Assembly (NCBI RefSeq): GCF_006546825.1 | Contig: NZ_VICC01000008.1 | Span: forward strand, 62,001-126,000 | DNA length: 64,000 nt | Origin: Actinomyces oris | GTDB lineage: Bacteria > Actinomycetota > Actinomycetes > Actinomycetales > Actinomycetaceae | Direction: 5' to 3' | Part shown: one piece after another, positions 37,995 to 45,809 of the stretch | Numbering within the stretch: position 1 is the first letter of the stretch | Layout: every line of letters begins with the position of its first letter | The notes under the pieces: model-generated | The model's input: only the letters and a program-made list of their open reading frames with translations | The model's database searches: none | Told to the model about the DNA's origin: nothing | Program-made: the position numbers and the translations under genes

Positions 37995-38887
37995 GGGCTC
38001 CCTGGAACGGGGCGGCCCGGGTCCTGGACGGCAAGGCCACGGCCGCCGCCCTCAAGGCCGAGCTCAAGGAACGCGTGACGGCACTGCGCGAGCGCGGCGT
38101 CACCCCCGGCCTGGGCACGGTCCTGGTGGGGGAGGACCCCGGCAGCGTCAAGTACGTCGCCGGCAAGCACGCCGACTGCGCCGAGGTCGGCATCCTCTCC
38201 ATCCGCGAGGACCTGCCGGCCACCGCCACCCAGGCCGAGGTGGCCGCCGCCGTCGACCGCCTCAATGCGGATGACGCCTGCACCGGCTACATCGTCCAGC
38301 TCCCGCTGCCGGCGGGCGTGGACACCAACGCGATCCTGGAGCGCGTCGACCCGGCCAAGGACGCCGACGGCCTGCACCCCACCAACCTGGGGCGCCTGGT
38401 GCTGCGGGCCTCGGGGCCCATCGACTCGCCCCTGCCCTGCACGCCGCGCGGCTGCATCGAGCTCATGGAGCGCCACGGCATCGACCTGGCCGGCCGCAAC
38501 GTGTGCGTCGTCGGCCGCGGGGTCACGGTGGGCCGCTCCATCGGCCTGCTCCTGGGCCGCAAGGACGTCAACGCCACCGTGGACATCTGCCACACCGGCA
38601 CCACGGACCTGGCCGAGCACGTGCGGCGGGCCGACGTCGTCATCTCGGCGGCCGGCAGCCCCGGCATCATCACCCCGGAGATGGTCGCCCCCGGCGCCGT
38701 CGTCCTGGACGTGGGCGTCTCGCGCGTCGTCGACCCCGCCACCGGCAAGGGCCGCATCGCCGGTGATGTCGCCGACGGCGTCGACGAGGTGGCCTCCTGG
38801 CTCTCGCCCAACCCCGGCGGCGTGGGCCCCATGACCCGCGCCCTGCTGCTGGCCAACGTGGTCGAGACCGCGGAGCGCTCGCTCTGA
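37991..38887 (+). CDS. folD: Bifunctional methylene-THF dehydrogenase/cyclohydrolase
   Basis: Converts 5,10-methylene-THF to 10-formyl-THF, the step after GlyA (298 residues). The catalytic Lys lies in [14 protein letters not shown], the folate-site motif is [12 protein letters not shown], and the dinucleotide fold shows [13 protein letters not shown]. The C-terminal [14 protein letters not shown] motif is intact. Start GTG overlaps the glyA stop by four bases. The product 10-formyl-THF is the pool sensed indirectly by the upstream ZTP riboswitch and hydrolysed by PurU. Confidence 0.96.
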   Translation: MRAPWNGAARVLDGKATAAALKAELKERVTALRERGVTPGLGTVLVGEDPGSVKYVAGKHADCAEVGILSIREDLPATATQAEVAAAVDRLNADDACTGYIVQLPLPAGVDTNAILERVDPAKDADGLHPTNLGRLVLRASGPIDSPLPCTPRGCIELMERHGIDLAGRNVCVVGRGVTVGRSIGLLLGRKDVNATVDICHTGTTDLAEHVRRADVVISAAGSPGIITPEMVAPGAVVLDVGVSRVVDPATGKGRIAGDVADGVDEVASWLSPNPGGVGPMTRALLLANVVETAERSL

Positions 38888-38929
38888 GGGACGTCGCCGC
38901 TCGCCCGACCGGCCGATAACCTTGAGGCC

Positions 38930-40672
38930 ATGACGGACGAGTCCCACGGCGCCCATCCCTCCCATCCTGACCACCCCACCCGTCCGGCTGAGTCGGCAGG
39001 CTCCCCGAGCTCTTCGGGACCTGAGCCGACTCAGCCGGAGGTGTGTCCGCCGGCCCCTGCGGACACGGCGCCTGTGTCGCCCTCGCCGGAGGCGACCGGC
39101 TCCCAGGACCCGCAGCCGCACAGGACCGGCCTGCGGCGTCGGACCCTCATCCTCGGCGCGGCCGGTGCCGGCGCCCTCATCGTGGGGGGAGCCATCCTGG
39201 TGCGCTGCACCACGGGGCGCCGGAGCTCGCCGACGCCCACGGCCACCGACTCGGCGGCCTCAGCCGCCTACCGCCCCGCCTACCACTACAGCCCCGCCAC
39301 GGGGAATCTCGCCGACCCCAACGGCCTGGTCCTCTACCAGGGCGAGTACCACCTCTTCCACCAGCAGGACGGCACCTGGGGCCACGCGATCAGCTCGGAC
39401 ATGGTGCGTTGGAAGCGCCAGGGGACGGCCCTGGATCACGACGCGCAGGGCCTGGCCATGTCCGGCAGCTGCGTCGTGGACGGGGCCGACACCTCCGGGC
39501 TGGTCACCGGCGGCGGCATGGTCGCCGTCTACACCTCCACCGAGGGCGGAGAGGCCCAGTCCCTGGCCTACTCCACCGACCGGGGGAGGAGCTGGCAGCG
39601 CTTCTCCGGCAACCCCGTCATCCCCAACGACGGGCGCAAGGACTTCCGTGACCCCAAGGTCTTCTGGCACGAGGACTCCAAGGCCTGGATCATGATCGTC
39701 TCCGCCGGGGACCACGTCTCCCTCTTCCGCTCCACCGACCTCAAGGCCTGGAGCCACGCCAGTGACTTCGGCCAGGGCATCGGCTCGCACGCCGCCGTGT
39801 GGGAGTGCCCCGACCTCTTCCCCCTGACCGACTCCAGCGACGGGCGCACCCGCTGGGTCATGACCCTCTCGATCGGCGCCAACGAGGAGACGGCAGGCTC
39901 CACCGCCCAGTACTTCATCGGCGACTTCGACGGCTCCGTCTTCTTCCCCGAGGACCGCGACACCCGCTTCACCGACGTCGGCCAGGACTTCTACGCCGCC
40001 CAGAGCTTCGAGCACGTCGAGGGCCGCCGCGTGTGGATGGCCTGGCTGGGCAACTGGAACTACCCCTACTCCCTGCCCACCGGCGACTGGCGCGGTGAGA
40101 TGAGCATCCCGCGCGAGCTGTCCCTGACCACCATCGGCGGCAAACGCACCCTCGTGCAGAAACCCGTCCCCGAGCTCGACGCCCTGCGCGGGCGGGCCAC
40201 CGACCTCTCCGGCCGCCAGGCCACCGACACGGTGACGGCTCTGGGCACGGGCCGCACGGTCGAGATCGACCTGACGCTGGATATCTCCCAGGCCTCCGAG
40301 GCCTGGCTGGGACTGGCCCGCGGCACGGTCGACGGCAAGACCCAGGAAGTGCGCGTCGGCGTCAACGTCTCGGCCGGCACCCTCTACCTCGACCGCACCG
40401 ACGGCGGGCTCACACAGGTCGACGGCAAGGACGAGGGGACCACCACCGACTTCGCCCTGCGCCGCCAGACGCAGTACCGCCCCACCGGCTCCACAGTGCG
40501 TCTGCACCTCTACCTGGACCGCTCCAGCCTCGAGGTCTTCGTCGACGACGGCGCCACCGTCGGCAGCCTCCTGGTCTTCACCGCCCCCTCCTGCCAGGAG
40601 ATCGTCCTGGGCGCCAAGGGCACGGCCACCATCACGTCGGGAAGCCTCACCCCCCTGGCCGCAGCCCTGTAA
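38930..40672 (+). CDS. GH32 fructanase (levanase/exo-inulinase type), membrane-anchored or exported
   Basis: Hydrolyses beta-fructan linkages. The three GH32 catalytic motifs are present: nucleophile Asp in NLADPNGL, RDP in DFRDPKVFW and acid/base Glu in WECPDLF. A C-terminal beta-sandwich ends around SSLEVFVDDGATVGS. The N-terminus is long and Pro/Ser-rich (about 65 residues), then RTGLRRRTLILG and a hydrophobic helix. That is a Tat-like motif or a membrane anchor rather than a simple Sec signal. ATG starts seven bases after TAACCT. Convergent with the levansucrase, whose polymer it could reuse. Confidence 0.9.
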   Translation: MTDESHGAHPSHPDHPTRPAESAGSPSSSGPEPTQPEVCPPAPADTAPVSPSPEATGSQDPQPHRTGLRRRTLILGAAGAGALIVGGAILVRCTTGRRSSPTPTATDSAASAAYRPAYHYSPATGNLADPNGLVLYQGEYHLFHQQDGTWGHAISSDMVRWKRQGTALDHDAQGLAMSGSCVVDGADTSGLVTGGGMVAVYTSTEGGEAQSLAYSTDRGRSWQRFSGNPVIPNDGRKDFRDPKVFWHEDSKAWIMIVSAGDHVSLFRSTDLKAWSHASDFGQGIGSHAAVWECPDLFPLTDSSDGRTRWVMTLSIGANEETAGSTAQYFIGDFDGSVFFPEDRDTRFTDVGQDFYAAQSFEHVEGRRVWMAWLGNWNYPYSLPTGDWRGEMSIPRELSLTTIGGKRTLVQKPVPELDALRGRATDLSGRQATDTVTALGTGRTVEIDLTLDISQASEAWLGLARGTVDGKTQEVRVGVNVSAGTLYLDRTDGGLTQVDGKDEGTTTDFALRRQTQYRPTGSTVRLHLYLDRSSLEVFVDDGATVGSLLVFTAPSCQEIVLGAKGTATITSGSLTPLAAAL

Positions 40673-40698
40673 GGACGCCGCAGGACGCTTCGACGACG

Positions 40699-40740
40699 AG
40701 GAGGTGGGGCCGCCGGACGATTCCGACGACCCCACCTCCT
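40699..40740. terminator. Bidirectional hairpin between levanase and levansucrase genes
   Basis: AGGAGGTGGGG (40699-40709) and CCCCACCTCCT (40730-40740) form a perfect 11-bp stem with a 20-base loop that can pair further (CGGA/TCCG). It sits between two convergent genes. Confidence 0.78.
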
Positions 40741-40768
40741 GCTCAAGCAGTGACGCTCGGGGCGGCGC

Positions 40769-42679
40769 CTACTTCAGGCGCTGCGGGCGGGTGTCACCGC
40801 CGTTGGAGCGGGCCCGGTCTGAGGGGATGTCCGCGAAGCCCCCCAAGCCGTTGGTGCCGTAGGTGCGGTCCACCGAAGTGGTGTCCCCGGAGATGTTCAG
40901 CTTCACCGTCGGGGCCAGGGAGCCTCCACGCACCGGGTTGCCGTCCTTGTTGCCGCCGATGGAGTCGATGAAGGACTCCACCAGGCCGCCGGGCATGACG
41001 TAGTGCGAGTAGGACTGGAAGGTGTACGGGCTCTGGTTGAAGTCCGGCGAGTAGGGCTTGCCCGGGTTGAAGTTGAGGTTGATGGGGTTGCCCAGCGCGA
41101 TACCCGTGTTCTGGTTGAGTGGCTTGTAGTCGCTTCGCAGCCCGTCGCCCACGAAGCCGTAGACGCCCTCAGGGCCCTGGAGCCCGTCGGCATAGGTCTC
41201 CCGGTGCGAGATCGTGAACAGGTAGTACTTGCCGTCCTGGAAGTAGATCTGGGGCCGCTCAGTCTGATCGTTGACGCAGTTGCCGCTCAGCAGCGGAGGC
41301 AGGTACTCCCACTGGGTCATCGCCTTGTTCTTCGCCCGGGCCAGACCCACGTTGGCCAGCTGGTAGCGGCCGCCGCGCTGGTTGACCGCCTCGACCGTCT
41401 CGGCCTTGGGATCGCCCTGCTCGTAGCCGAGGTCCTCCGCGGTGCAGGTGGCCAGAGTGGTGTTCTGCCCGGCCTTGGCCGCGGCGTCGACGTACTGCTG
41501 CTCACGCACGAAGGCCGAGTTGCCCTCGAAGACCATGTACTCGGTGGGGTCCGAGGGGTTGTTCTGGTCACGGAAGGTGAAGGGGTCGCGGAAGTTCACG
41601 CCCGGGTTCTGCTCGCGGGTCTGGTAGTACTTGCCGTCCGGGACGAGCAGCTGGTGCTGGGTGCGGAAACCGGTGAGCCACACGCCGTTCTCGTCAGCGT
41701 AGATGCGCCCCTCGGACTGCACGATCCGCGGGTCGTAGGGCTTGGAGGCCGCGTTGTTGCCGTCCTGACCGTAGCCCTTGTCGCCACTGCCACCGGTGGA
41801 GGTGTTGTAGAAGGCCACCGAGGTGTAGAACATGCGGATCTTGTTGCCCTCCATGAGGCGGGCCGAACCGGACCACTCGGTCTGGGCCGTGAAGCTCTGA
41901 TCCTCGAAGATCGAGCCGGAGGCGCCGTCGGGGAAGACGTGCCCGCCGTAGATCCAGCCGCCGTTGGAGCTGCCTGCGCCGTCGGCCGAGGAGGTCTGCG
42001 TGCCGGCCTTGCGGTAGAAGAAGCCCAGTCGCGCGTGGGTGTGGCGGTCATCGAAGGTATAGCCGGCGTGCCGGTCGGCCACCAGGGAGAAGGCGATCTC
42101 CCAGCCGTTGTAGGAGATCTGGTGGGCGGCTTCATCGGTCAGCGTCCAGGTGTCCCACACCCACACGTCCTCGCTCGTGGCCGGGAAACCGTTGGAGATC
42201 TCCGGCATCGTGAGCTGCTCGGGCATCGAGTTGGTGCCCGACGGCGCATTGGGGTTGGAGACGCGCTGGATCTGCATGGCGTCGGCACGGGTCCACTTGG
42301 CGGTGTAGTCCTCCTCGACCCCGTGTGCCGCACCGGTGTGCTTGGTGGCGTTAGCCCAGCCGGGGTTATCGGCCTTGAATCCCTTCGCGTTCTGGGCCGC
42401 GGCTCCGCCGGCGGCCTGCTGGTCGCTCTGGCCCGCCTGTGCCTGCTCGGTGGGGCTCTGGCTCGCCTGCGCCTGGTTGGCAGGGGACTGGTCGTTCTTC
42501 TGGTCCGCTCCCGCCTCGGGCGAGGCCTCGGCAGTAGCGGTGGCGGTGGGGGAGGTGCTGGGGGAAGGTGCCTCATCGGCGAGCGCAGTGGTGCCGGACC
42601 CGGCCACCAGGAGTCCGAGCGTCAGCGCCACGGCCAGTCGTCTGCGACGGGCGCGGAACGAAGTGTGTGTCACGGTCAT
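40769..42679 (-). CDS. Levansucrase (GH68 fructosyltransferase)
   Basis: Secreted enzyme that builds levan from sucrose, releasing glucose (636 residues). A signal peptide (RRRRLAVALTLGLLVAGSG) is followed by a long Ser/Ala/Gln-rich stretch to about 110, then the GH68 domain. The nucleophile Asp is in VWVWDTWTL, the stabiliser Asp in NFRDPFTF and the acid/base Glu in QTERPQIYF. No LPXTG anchor is seen, so it is probably released or loosely bound. The N-terminal Ala/Gln repeat is unusually long. Oral Actinomyces are known levan producers. The upstream region carries a Crp-like site. Confidence 0.94.
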   Translation of the reverse strand: MTVTHTSFRARRRRLAVALTLGLLVAGSGTTALADEAPSPSTSPTATATAEASPEAGADQKNDQSPANQAQASQSPTEQAQAGQSDQQAAGGAAAQNAKGFKADNPGWANATKHTGAAHGVEEDYTAKWTRADAMQIQRVSNPNAPSGTNSMPEQLTMPEISNGFPATSEDVWVWDTWTLTDEAAHQISYNGWEIAFSLVADRHAGYTFDDRHTHARLGFFYRKAGTQTSSADGAGSSNGGWIYGGHVFPDGASGSIFEDQSFTAQTEWSGSARLMEGNKIRMFYTSVAFYNTSTGGSGDKGYGQDGNNAASKPYDPRIVQSEGRIYADENGVWLTGFRTQHQLLVPDGKYYQTREQNPGVNFRDPFTFRDQNNPSDPTEYMVFEGNSAFVREQQYVDAAAKAGQNTTLATCTAEDLGYEQGDPKAETVEAVNQRGGRYQLANVGLARAKNKAMTQWEYLPPLLSGNCVNDQTERPQIYFQDGKYYLFTISHRETYADGLQGPEGVYGFVGDGLRSDYKPLNQNTGIALGNPINLNFNPGKPYSPDFNQSPYTFQSYSHYVMPGGLVESFIDSIGGNKDGNPVRGGSLAPTVKLNISGDTTSVDRTYGTNGLGGFADIPSDRARSNGGDTRPQRLK

Positions 42680-42788
42680 TGTCCGTACTGTCCTTACTCA
42701 TGAGGGATGAGGGTGTCAGTGCGCCGTGAGCCTTTGTTATGTGATCTCCCAGGCCCAACCTTAGGAGAACCTGGGGGCGGAGGAATAG

Positions 42789-42833
42789 GTCTTTGGACCG
42801 CTCTGTCAATATCGGGACACTGCCACCAAAGAC
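42789..42833. promoter_or_regulatory. 8-bp inverted repeat in levansucrase upstream region
   Basis: GTCTTTGG (42789-42796) and CCAAAGAC (42826-42833) are perfect inverted copies 29 bases apart in the 335-base divergent region; they may be half-sites of an operator or part of the leader of the levansucrase mRNA. Confidence 0.35.
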
Positions 42834-42877
42834 GTAGCCCCTGCATTCTCAGGGTTTCTTGAGGTTTTCGGCACTTT

Positions 42878-42893
42878 GGTGACATAGATCACA
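42878..42893. promoter_or_regulatory. Crp/GlxR-like binding site
   Basis: GGTGACATAGATCACA matches TGTGA-N6-TCACA at 9 of 10 fixed positions. It sits between the divergent levansucrase and surface-protein genes, about 200 bases before the levansucrase start, so cAMP-dependent control of sucrose/levan use is plausible. Confidence 0.6.
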
Positions 42894-43014
42894 AGCAAAG
42901 GTCTTATCGTCCGGTTAGTCTTGAACGCGTTCTCCGTGAGCTGTTCGGTCTCCCATGCCTGTCGGTTCAGGTGGTCGCTCAACGCTGGGCGGCCCCGTGT
43001 CTAACGGAGATCCT

Positions 43015-44223
43015 GTGAGTATCATTCCCATCCGTCTGCGACGGTTATCCGCACCAACATCCGCTCTCCTAGCTGCGCTCGCCCTGGCTGCAGCCGGTCC
43101 GGCTGTGGCCGCCCCGGCATCGAACACAGCCGGGCAGTCCACCACCTCCCTGCGCAACACCTCCACGGTGAGCGCTCAGAGCCTCGCCCAGATGGTCGCC
43201 GGTCCGAAGGCGACAGTCTCCAACGCATCCGTCTCCGGCAAGGACGTCCAGATCGGCACGGTCAAGGGACTGCCTGGTGACGGCAACGCCATCACCGAGG
43301 GGGTCGCCCTATCCACCGGCTCCCTTATCGACCCCGATCCCACCGCCGACTCCGACACCGACATCACCCGCTCCGCCGTCCTGGGACCCAACGACGCCCT
43401 GGACACCACCGGTGACTTCGGCGTCGTCGAGGACCCGGCGGGACTGGCCAAGGTAGCCGGCACCGACGTCTACGACGAGGCCGTCCTGGAGTTCGACGTC
43501 ACCGCCACCAGCTCAAACATCGTCCTCTACTACAGCCTCGGCTCCGAGGAGTACGCCGGCGCCACCGAGGGCACCCCGGCCTCCTGGCAGTCGCGCGGAT
43601 ACAAGGACCCGCTGAGCATCCAGGTCAACGGCACCGAGTGCGCCCACGTCCCCGGCACGCAGACGGCCGTGAGCGCCGCCTCGATCAACGAGTCCTCCAA
43701 CGCCGCCTACTACACGGCCAATGTCTCGGGACACACCCCGGGACAGATCCCCGTGGAGTTCAACGGCTACACCTCCGCCCTGCCCTGCCAGGCCTCCGTC
43801 ACCCCGGGGCAGAAGGTGCACGTGCGCGTGGCCATCGCCGACGCCCAGGACGGTCAGCTCGACTCCACGGTTCTCCTGCGCACCCAGGGACTGGGCTTCA
43901 CCGACAAGCCGATCACCGACCCCTGCACCGCCAAGACCGGCACCTGTGACATCCCCAGCAACGGCAAGGGTTCCAACGGGAACGGCTCCAACGGGTCGAA
44001 CAACGGCAAGGACTCCGCCACTCCGCCCGGGCAGGGCAAGCCGGGCGTGACCGACTACAGCGCCGCCTCGCCCACCGCGAACCCCAAGAAGACTGTGGCC
44101 GGTCTGCCCCTGACCGGAACCCAGGCGCTCTTCCTGGGAGGCATCGCCCTGCTGCTCCTGGCCGGCGGCGGTGTCGCGCTCATGCTGCGCCGTCGGCGCC
44201 TGACCGGCTCTGAGGCCGGCTGA
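43015..44223 (+). CDS. LPLTG-anchored surface protein with choice-of-anchor L domain
   Basis: Cell-wall protein of 402 residues. The GTG at 43015 (CGGAGA four bases upstream) gives a clean signal peptide (MSIIPIRLRRLSAPTSALL... cleavage near AVAAP). A folded domain from about 45 to 300 includes LEFDVTATSSNIVLYYSLG and SEEYA, typical of the choice-of-anchor L domain. A Gly/Asn/Ser-rich linker follows, then a sortase signal LPLTG, a hydrophobic helix and the RRRRLTG tail. Likely attached to peptidoglycan by a housekeeping sortase. Function unknown; adhesion is a guess from the architecture. Confidence 0.85.
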   Translation: MSIIPIRLRRLSAPTSALLAALALAAAGPAVAAPASNTAGQSTTSLRNTSTVSAQSLAQMVAGPKATVSNASVSGKDVQIGTVKGLPGDGNAITEGVALSTGSLIDPDPTADSDTDITRSAVLGPNDALDTTGDFGVVEDPAGLAKVAGTDVYDEAVLEFDVTATSSNIVLYYSLGSEEYAGATEGTPASWQSRGYKDPLSIQVNGTECAHVPGTQTAVSAASINESSNAAYYTANVSGHTPGQIPVEFNGYTSALPCQASVTPGQKVHVRVAIADAQDGQLDSTVLLRTQGLGFTDKPITDPCTAKTGTCDIPSNGKGSNGNGSNGSNNGKDSATPPGQGKPGVTDYSAASPTANPKKTVAGLPLTGTQALFLGGIALLLLAGGGVALMLRRRRLTGSEAG

Positions 44224-44246
44224 CAGGAACTGCGACCAGCAGACGG

Positions 44247-44286
44247 CTGACGGGGCGGATGAGGAGAGCCTCATCCGCCCCGTCAG
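44247..44286. terminator. 18-bp perfect hairpin
   Basis: CTGACGGGGCGGATGAGG (44247-44264) and CCTCATCCGCCCCGTCAG (44269-44286) pair perfectly around AGAG, followed by TCTGTGTCTG. It lies between the convergent surface-protein and small membrane-protein genes and is the strongest terminator in the window. Confidence 0.88.
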
Positions 44287-44317
44287 TCTGTGTCTGCGGC
44301 TCACCGCTGCTGGGCGC

Positions 44318-44542
44318 TTAGTCCTCTTCCGGCCGGGAGTCGCGACGCGCCGCCAGCTCCTTGGCCAGCATCGCACAGCCCAGGATGCACAGCGGCATGG
44401 AGGCCAGCCACAACAGGGTGCTGACGCGGGACAGCAGCGAGGTCTGAGCCAGCACGGGCAGGACGGCGGCGATGACGATAACCGCCATCCACGCGCCGAC
44501 TCGTCGGGCGCTGCGCGGCGCTCGGGCGTCGTCGGGTTCCAT
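44318..44542 (-). CDS. Small two-helix membrane protein
   Basis: Seventy-four residues with two hydrophobic segments (about 18-34 and 40-60) and charged ends (MEPDDARAPRSARR..., ARRDSRPEED). No recognised family. It follows the acylphosphatase gene by 12 bases on the same strand, so is likely co-transcribed. Function unknown. Confidence 0.6.
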   Translation of the reverse strand: MEPDDARAPRSARRVGAWMAVIVIAAVLPVLAQTSLLSRVSTLLWLASMPLCILGCAMLAKELAARRDSRPEED

Positions 44543-44554
44543 GGCCCGATCCTC

Positions 44555-44845
44555 TCACCCGGTGATCTCGAACCTGCGCTCATCCAGGCAGCCGGCGCGC
44601 AGGTCGGTGACGGTGAGCCGGCGCACCGAGGCCCACCGCGGGCCGCGCCTCAGCCACGCGATCAGCCGGCCCACGGCCTCCGGCTCGCCCTGGGCCATGA
44701 CCTCGACGTCGCCGTCGGGCAGGTTGCGGACCTGCCCCACCACCCCCAGCTCCTGGGCGGTGTAGGCGCAGTGGTAGCGGAAGCCCACCCCCTGGACCGT
44801 GCCCTGGACCAGGACGTGAACGGTTCTCACGGTGCTGGCACTCAT
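44555..44845 (-). CDS. acyP: Acylphosphatase
   Basis: Small enzyme that hydrolyses carboxyl-phosphate bonds such as acetyl- or carbamoyl-phosphate (96 residues). The signature VQGTVQGVGFRYHC contains the catalytic Arg, and GQVRNLPDGDVEVMAQGE contains the catalytic Asn and second motif. ATG 44860 would add five residues, but a -10-like TAGGGT lies only one base upstream of it (44867-44862). Transcripts would begin inside, so ATG 44845 is preferred. Confidence 0.92.
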   Translation of the reverse strand: MSASTVRTVHVLVQGTVQGVGFRYHCAYTAQELGVVGQVRNLPDGDVEVMAQGEPEAVGRLIAWLRRGPRWASVRRLTVTDLRAGCLDERRFEITG

Positions 44846-44906
44846 ACCGGCGTCGCTCATGACCCTATCGTCTCAGGCTCAGGGCCGAGCGCGTAGGCTT
44901 GCCGCC

Positions 44907-45740
44907 ATGCGTATCGCCACCGTCAACGTCAACGGCATCCGGGCCGCCGCCCGCAAGGGCATGGGGGAGTGGCTCTCAGCCTCCGCCCCCGACATCCTCC
45001 TGCTCCAGGAGGTCCGGGCCGACGAGCAGATCGCCGTCGACCTCCTGCCCGGCTACAAGGCCGCCATCTGGCCCTGCCGCATCAAGGGACGTGCGGGCGT
45101 GGGCGTCGCCGTGCGCGAGGGCGGCTCCGCCACCCTCGGCGAGCTGCGCTACGGCGTGGCCGCGCCCGGCACCGAGGAGCCCGACGTCGACTCCGGCCGC
45201 TGGCTCGAGGCCGACCTGAGCCTCACCGGCTTCGACGGTCTCGAGCGGCTCACCGTCATCTCCGCCTACCTGCACTCGGGCCAGCTGGGCACCGAGAAGA
45301 TGGACCAGAAGTACGCCCACCTCGAGCTCGTCGACGCCCGCATGGCCGCGCTCCTGGCCGCCGCCCGTGATGGTGGGCCCCAGGTCGTCATGGCCGGGGA
45401 CCTCAACGTGGTGCGCTCCGAGCGTGACATCAAGAACTGGAAGCCCAACCACAACAAGATCGCCGGCGTCATGGACGAGGAGATCGCCCACCTGGAGGGC
45501 TGGTTCGCCTCCGGCTGGGTGGACGCCTCGCGTCACCTCGTGGGGGACGAGGAGCAGGGGCCCTACACGTGGTGGTCCCAGCGCGGTAAGGCCTTCGACA
45601 ACAACACCGGCTGGCGGATCGACTACCAGGTCCTCACCCCCGCCCTGGCCGAGCGGGCCCACAGCGTCACCGTGGACCGGGCGCCCGACTACGCCTCGCG
45701 CTGGTCCGACCACGCCCCGCTCGTCGTCGAGTACCGCTGA
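44907..45740 (+). CDS. xth: Exodeoxyribonuclease III (Xth/ExoA type)
   Basis: AP endonuclease and 3'-5' exonuclease of base excision repair (277 residues). EEP-fold motifs: NVNGIRAA, LLLQEVRAD with the metal-binding Glu, AGDLNVVRSERD with the catalytic Asp and Asn, and the terminal SDHAPLVVEY with the Asp-His pair. ATG 44907 lies seven bases after TAGGCT (44894-44899), so the mRNA is probably leaderless; the frame upstream is not coding. Divergent from acylphosphatase. Confidence 0.95.
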   Translation: MRIATVNVNGIRAAARKGMGEWLSASAPDILLLQEVRADEQIAVDLLPGYKAAIWPCRIKGRAGVGVAVREGGSATLGELRYGVAAPGTEEPDVDSGRWLEADLSLTGFDGLERLTVISAYLHSGQLGTEKMDQKYAHLELVDARMAALLAAARDGGPQVVMAGDLNVVRSERDIKNWKPNHNKIAGVMDEEIAHLEGWFASGWVDASRHLVGDEEQGPYTWWSQRGKAFDNNTGWRIDYQVLTPALAERAHSVTVDRAPDYASRWSDHAPLVVEYR

Positions 45741-45767
45741 AGACGCGGCTGACCTTTTCGGAGAGCA

Positions 45768-45804
45768 CGTCGGGGTCGGGTGCCTGTTCGGCCCGACCCC
45801 GACG
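45768..45804. terminator. 13-bp hairpin between xth and the efflux permease gene
   Basis: CGTCGGGGTCGGG (45768-45780) and CCCGACCCCGACG (45792-45804) form a perfect 13-bp stem with an 11-base loop between convergent genes, shortly after the xth stop. Confidence 0.8.
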
Positions 45805-45809
45805 GCCTC

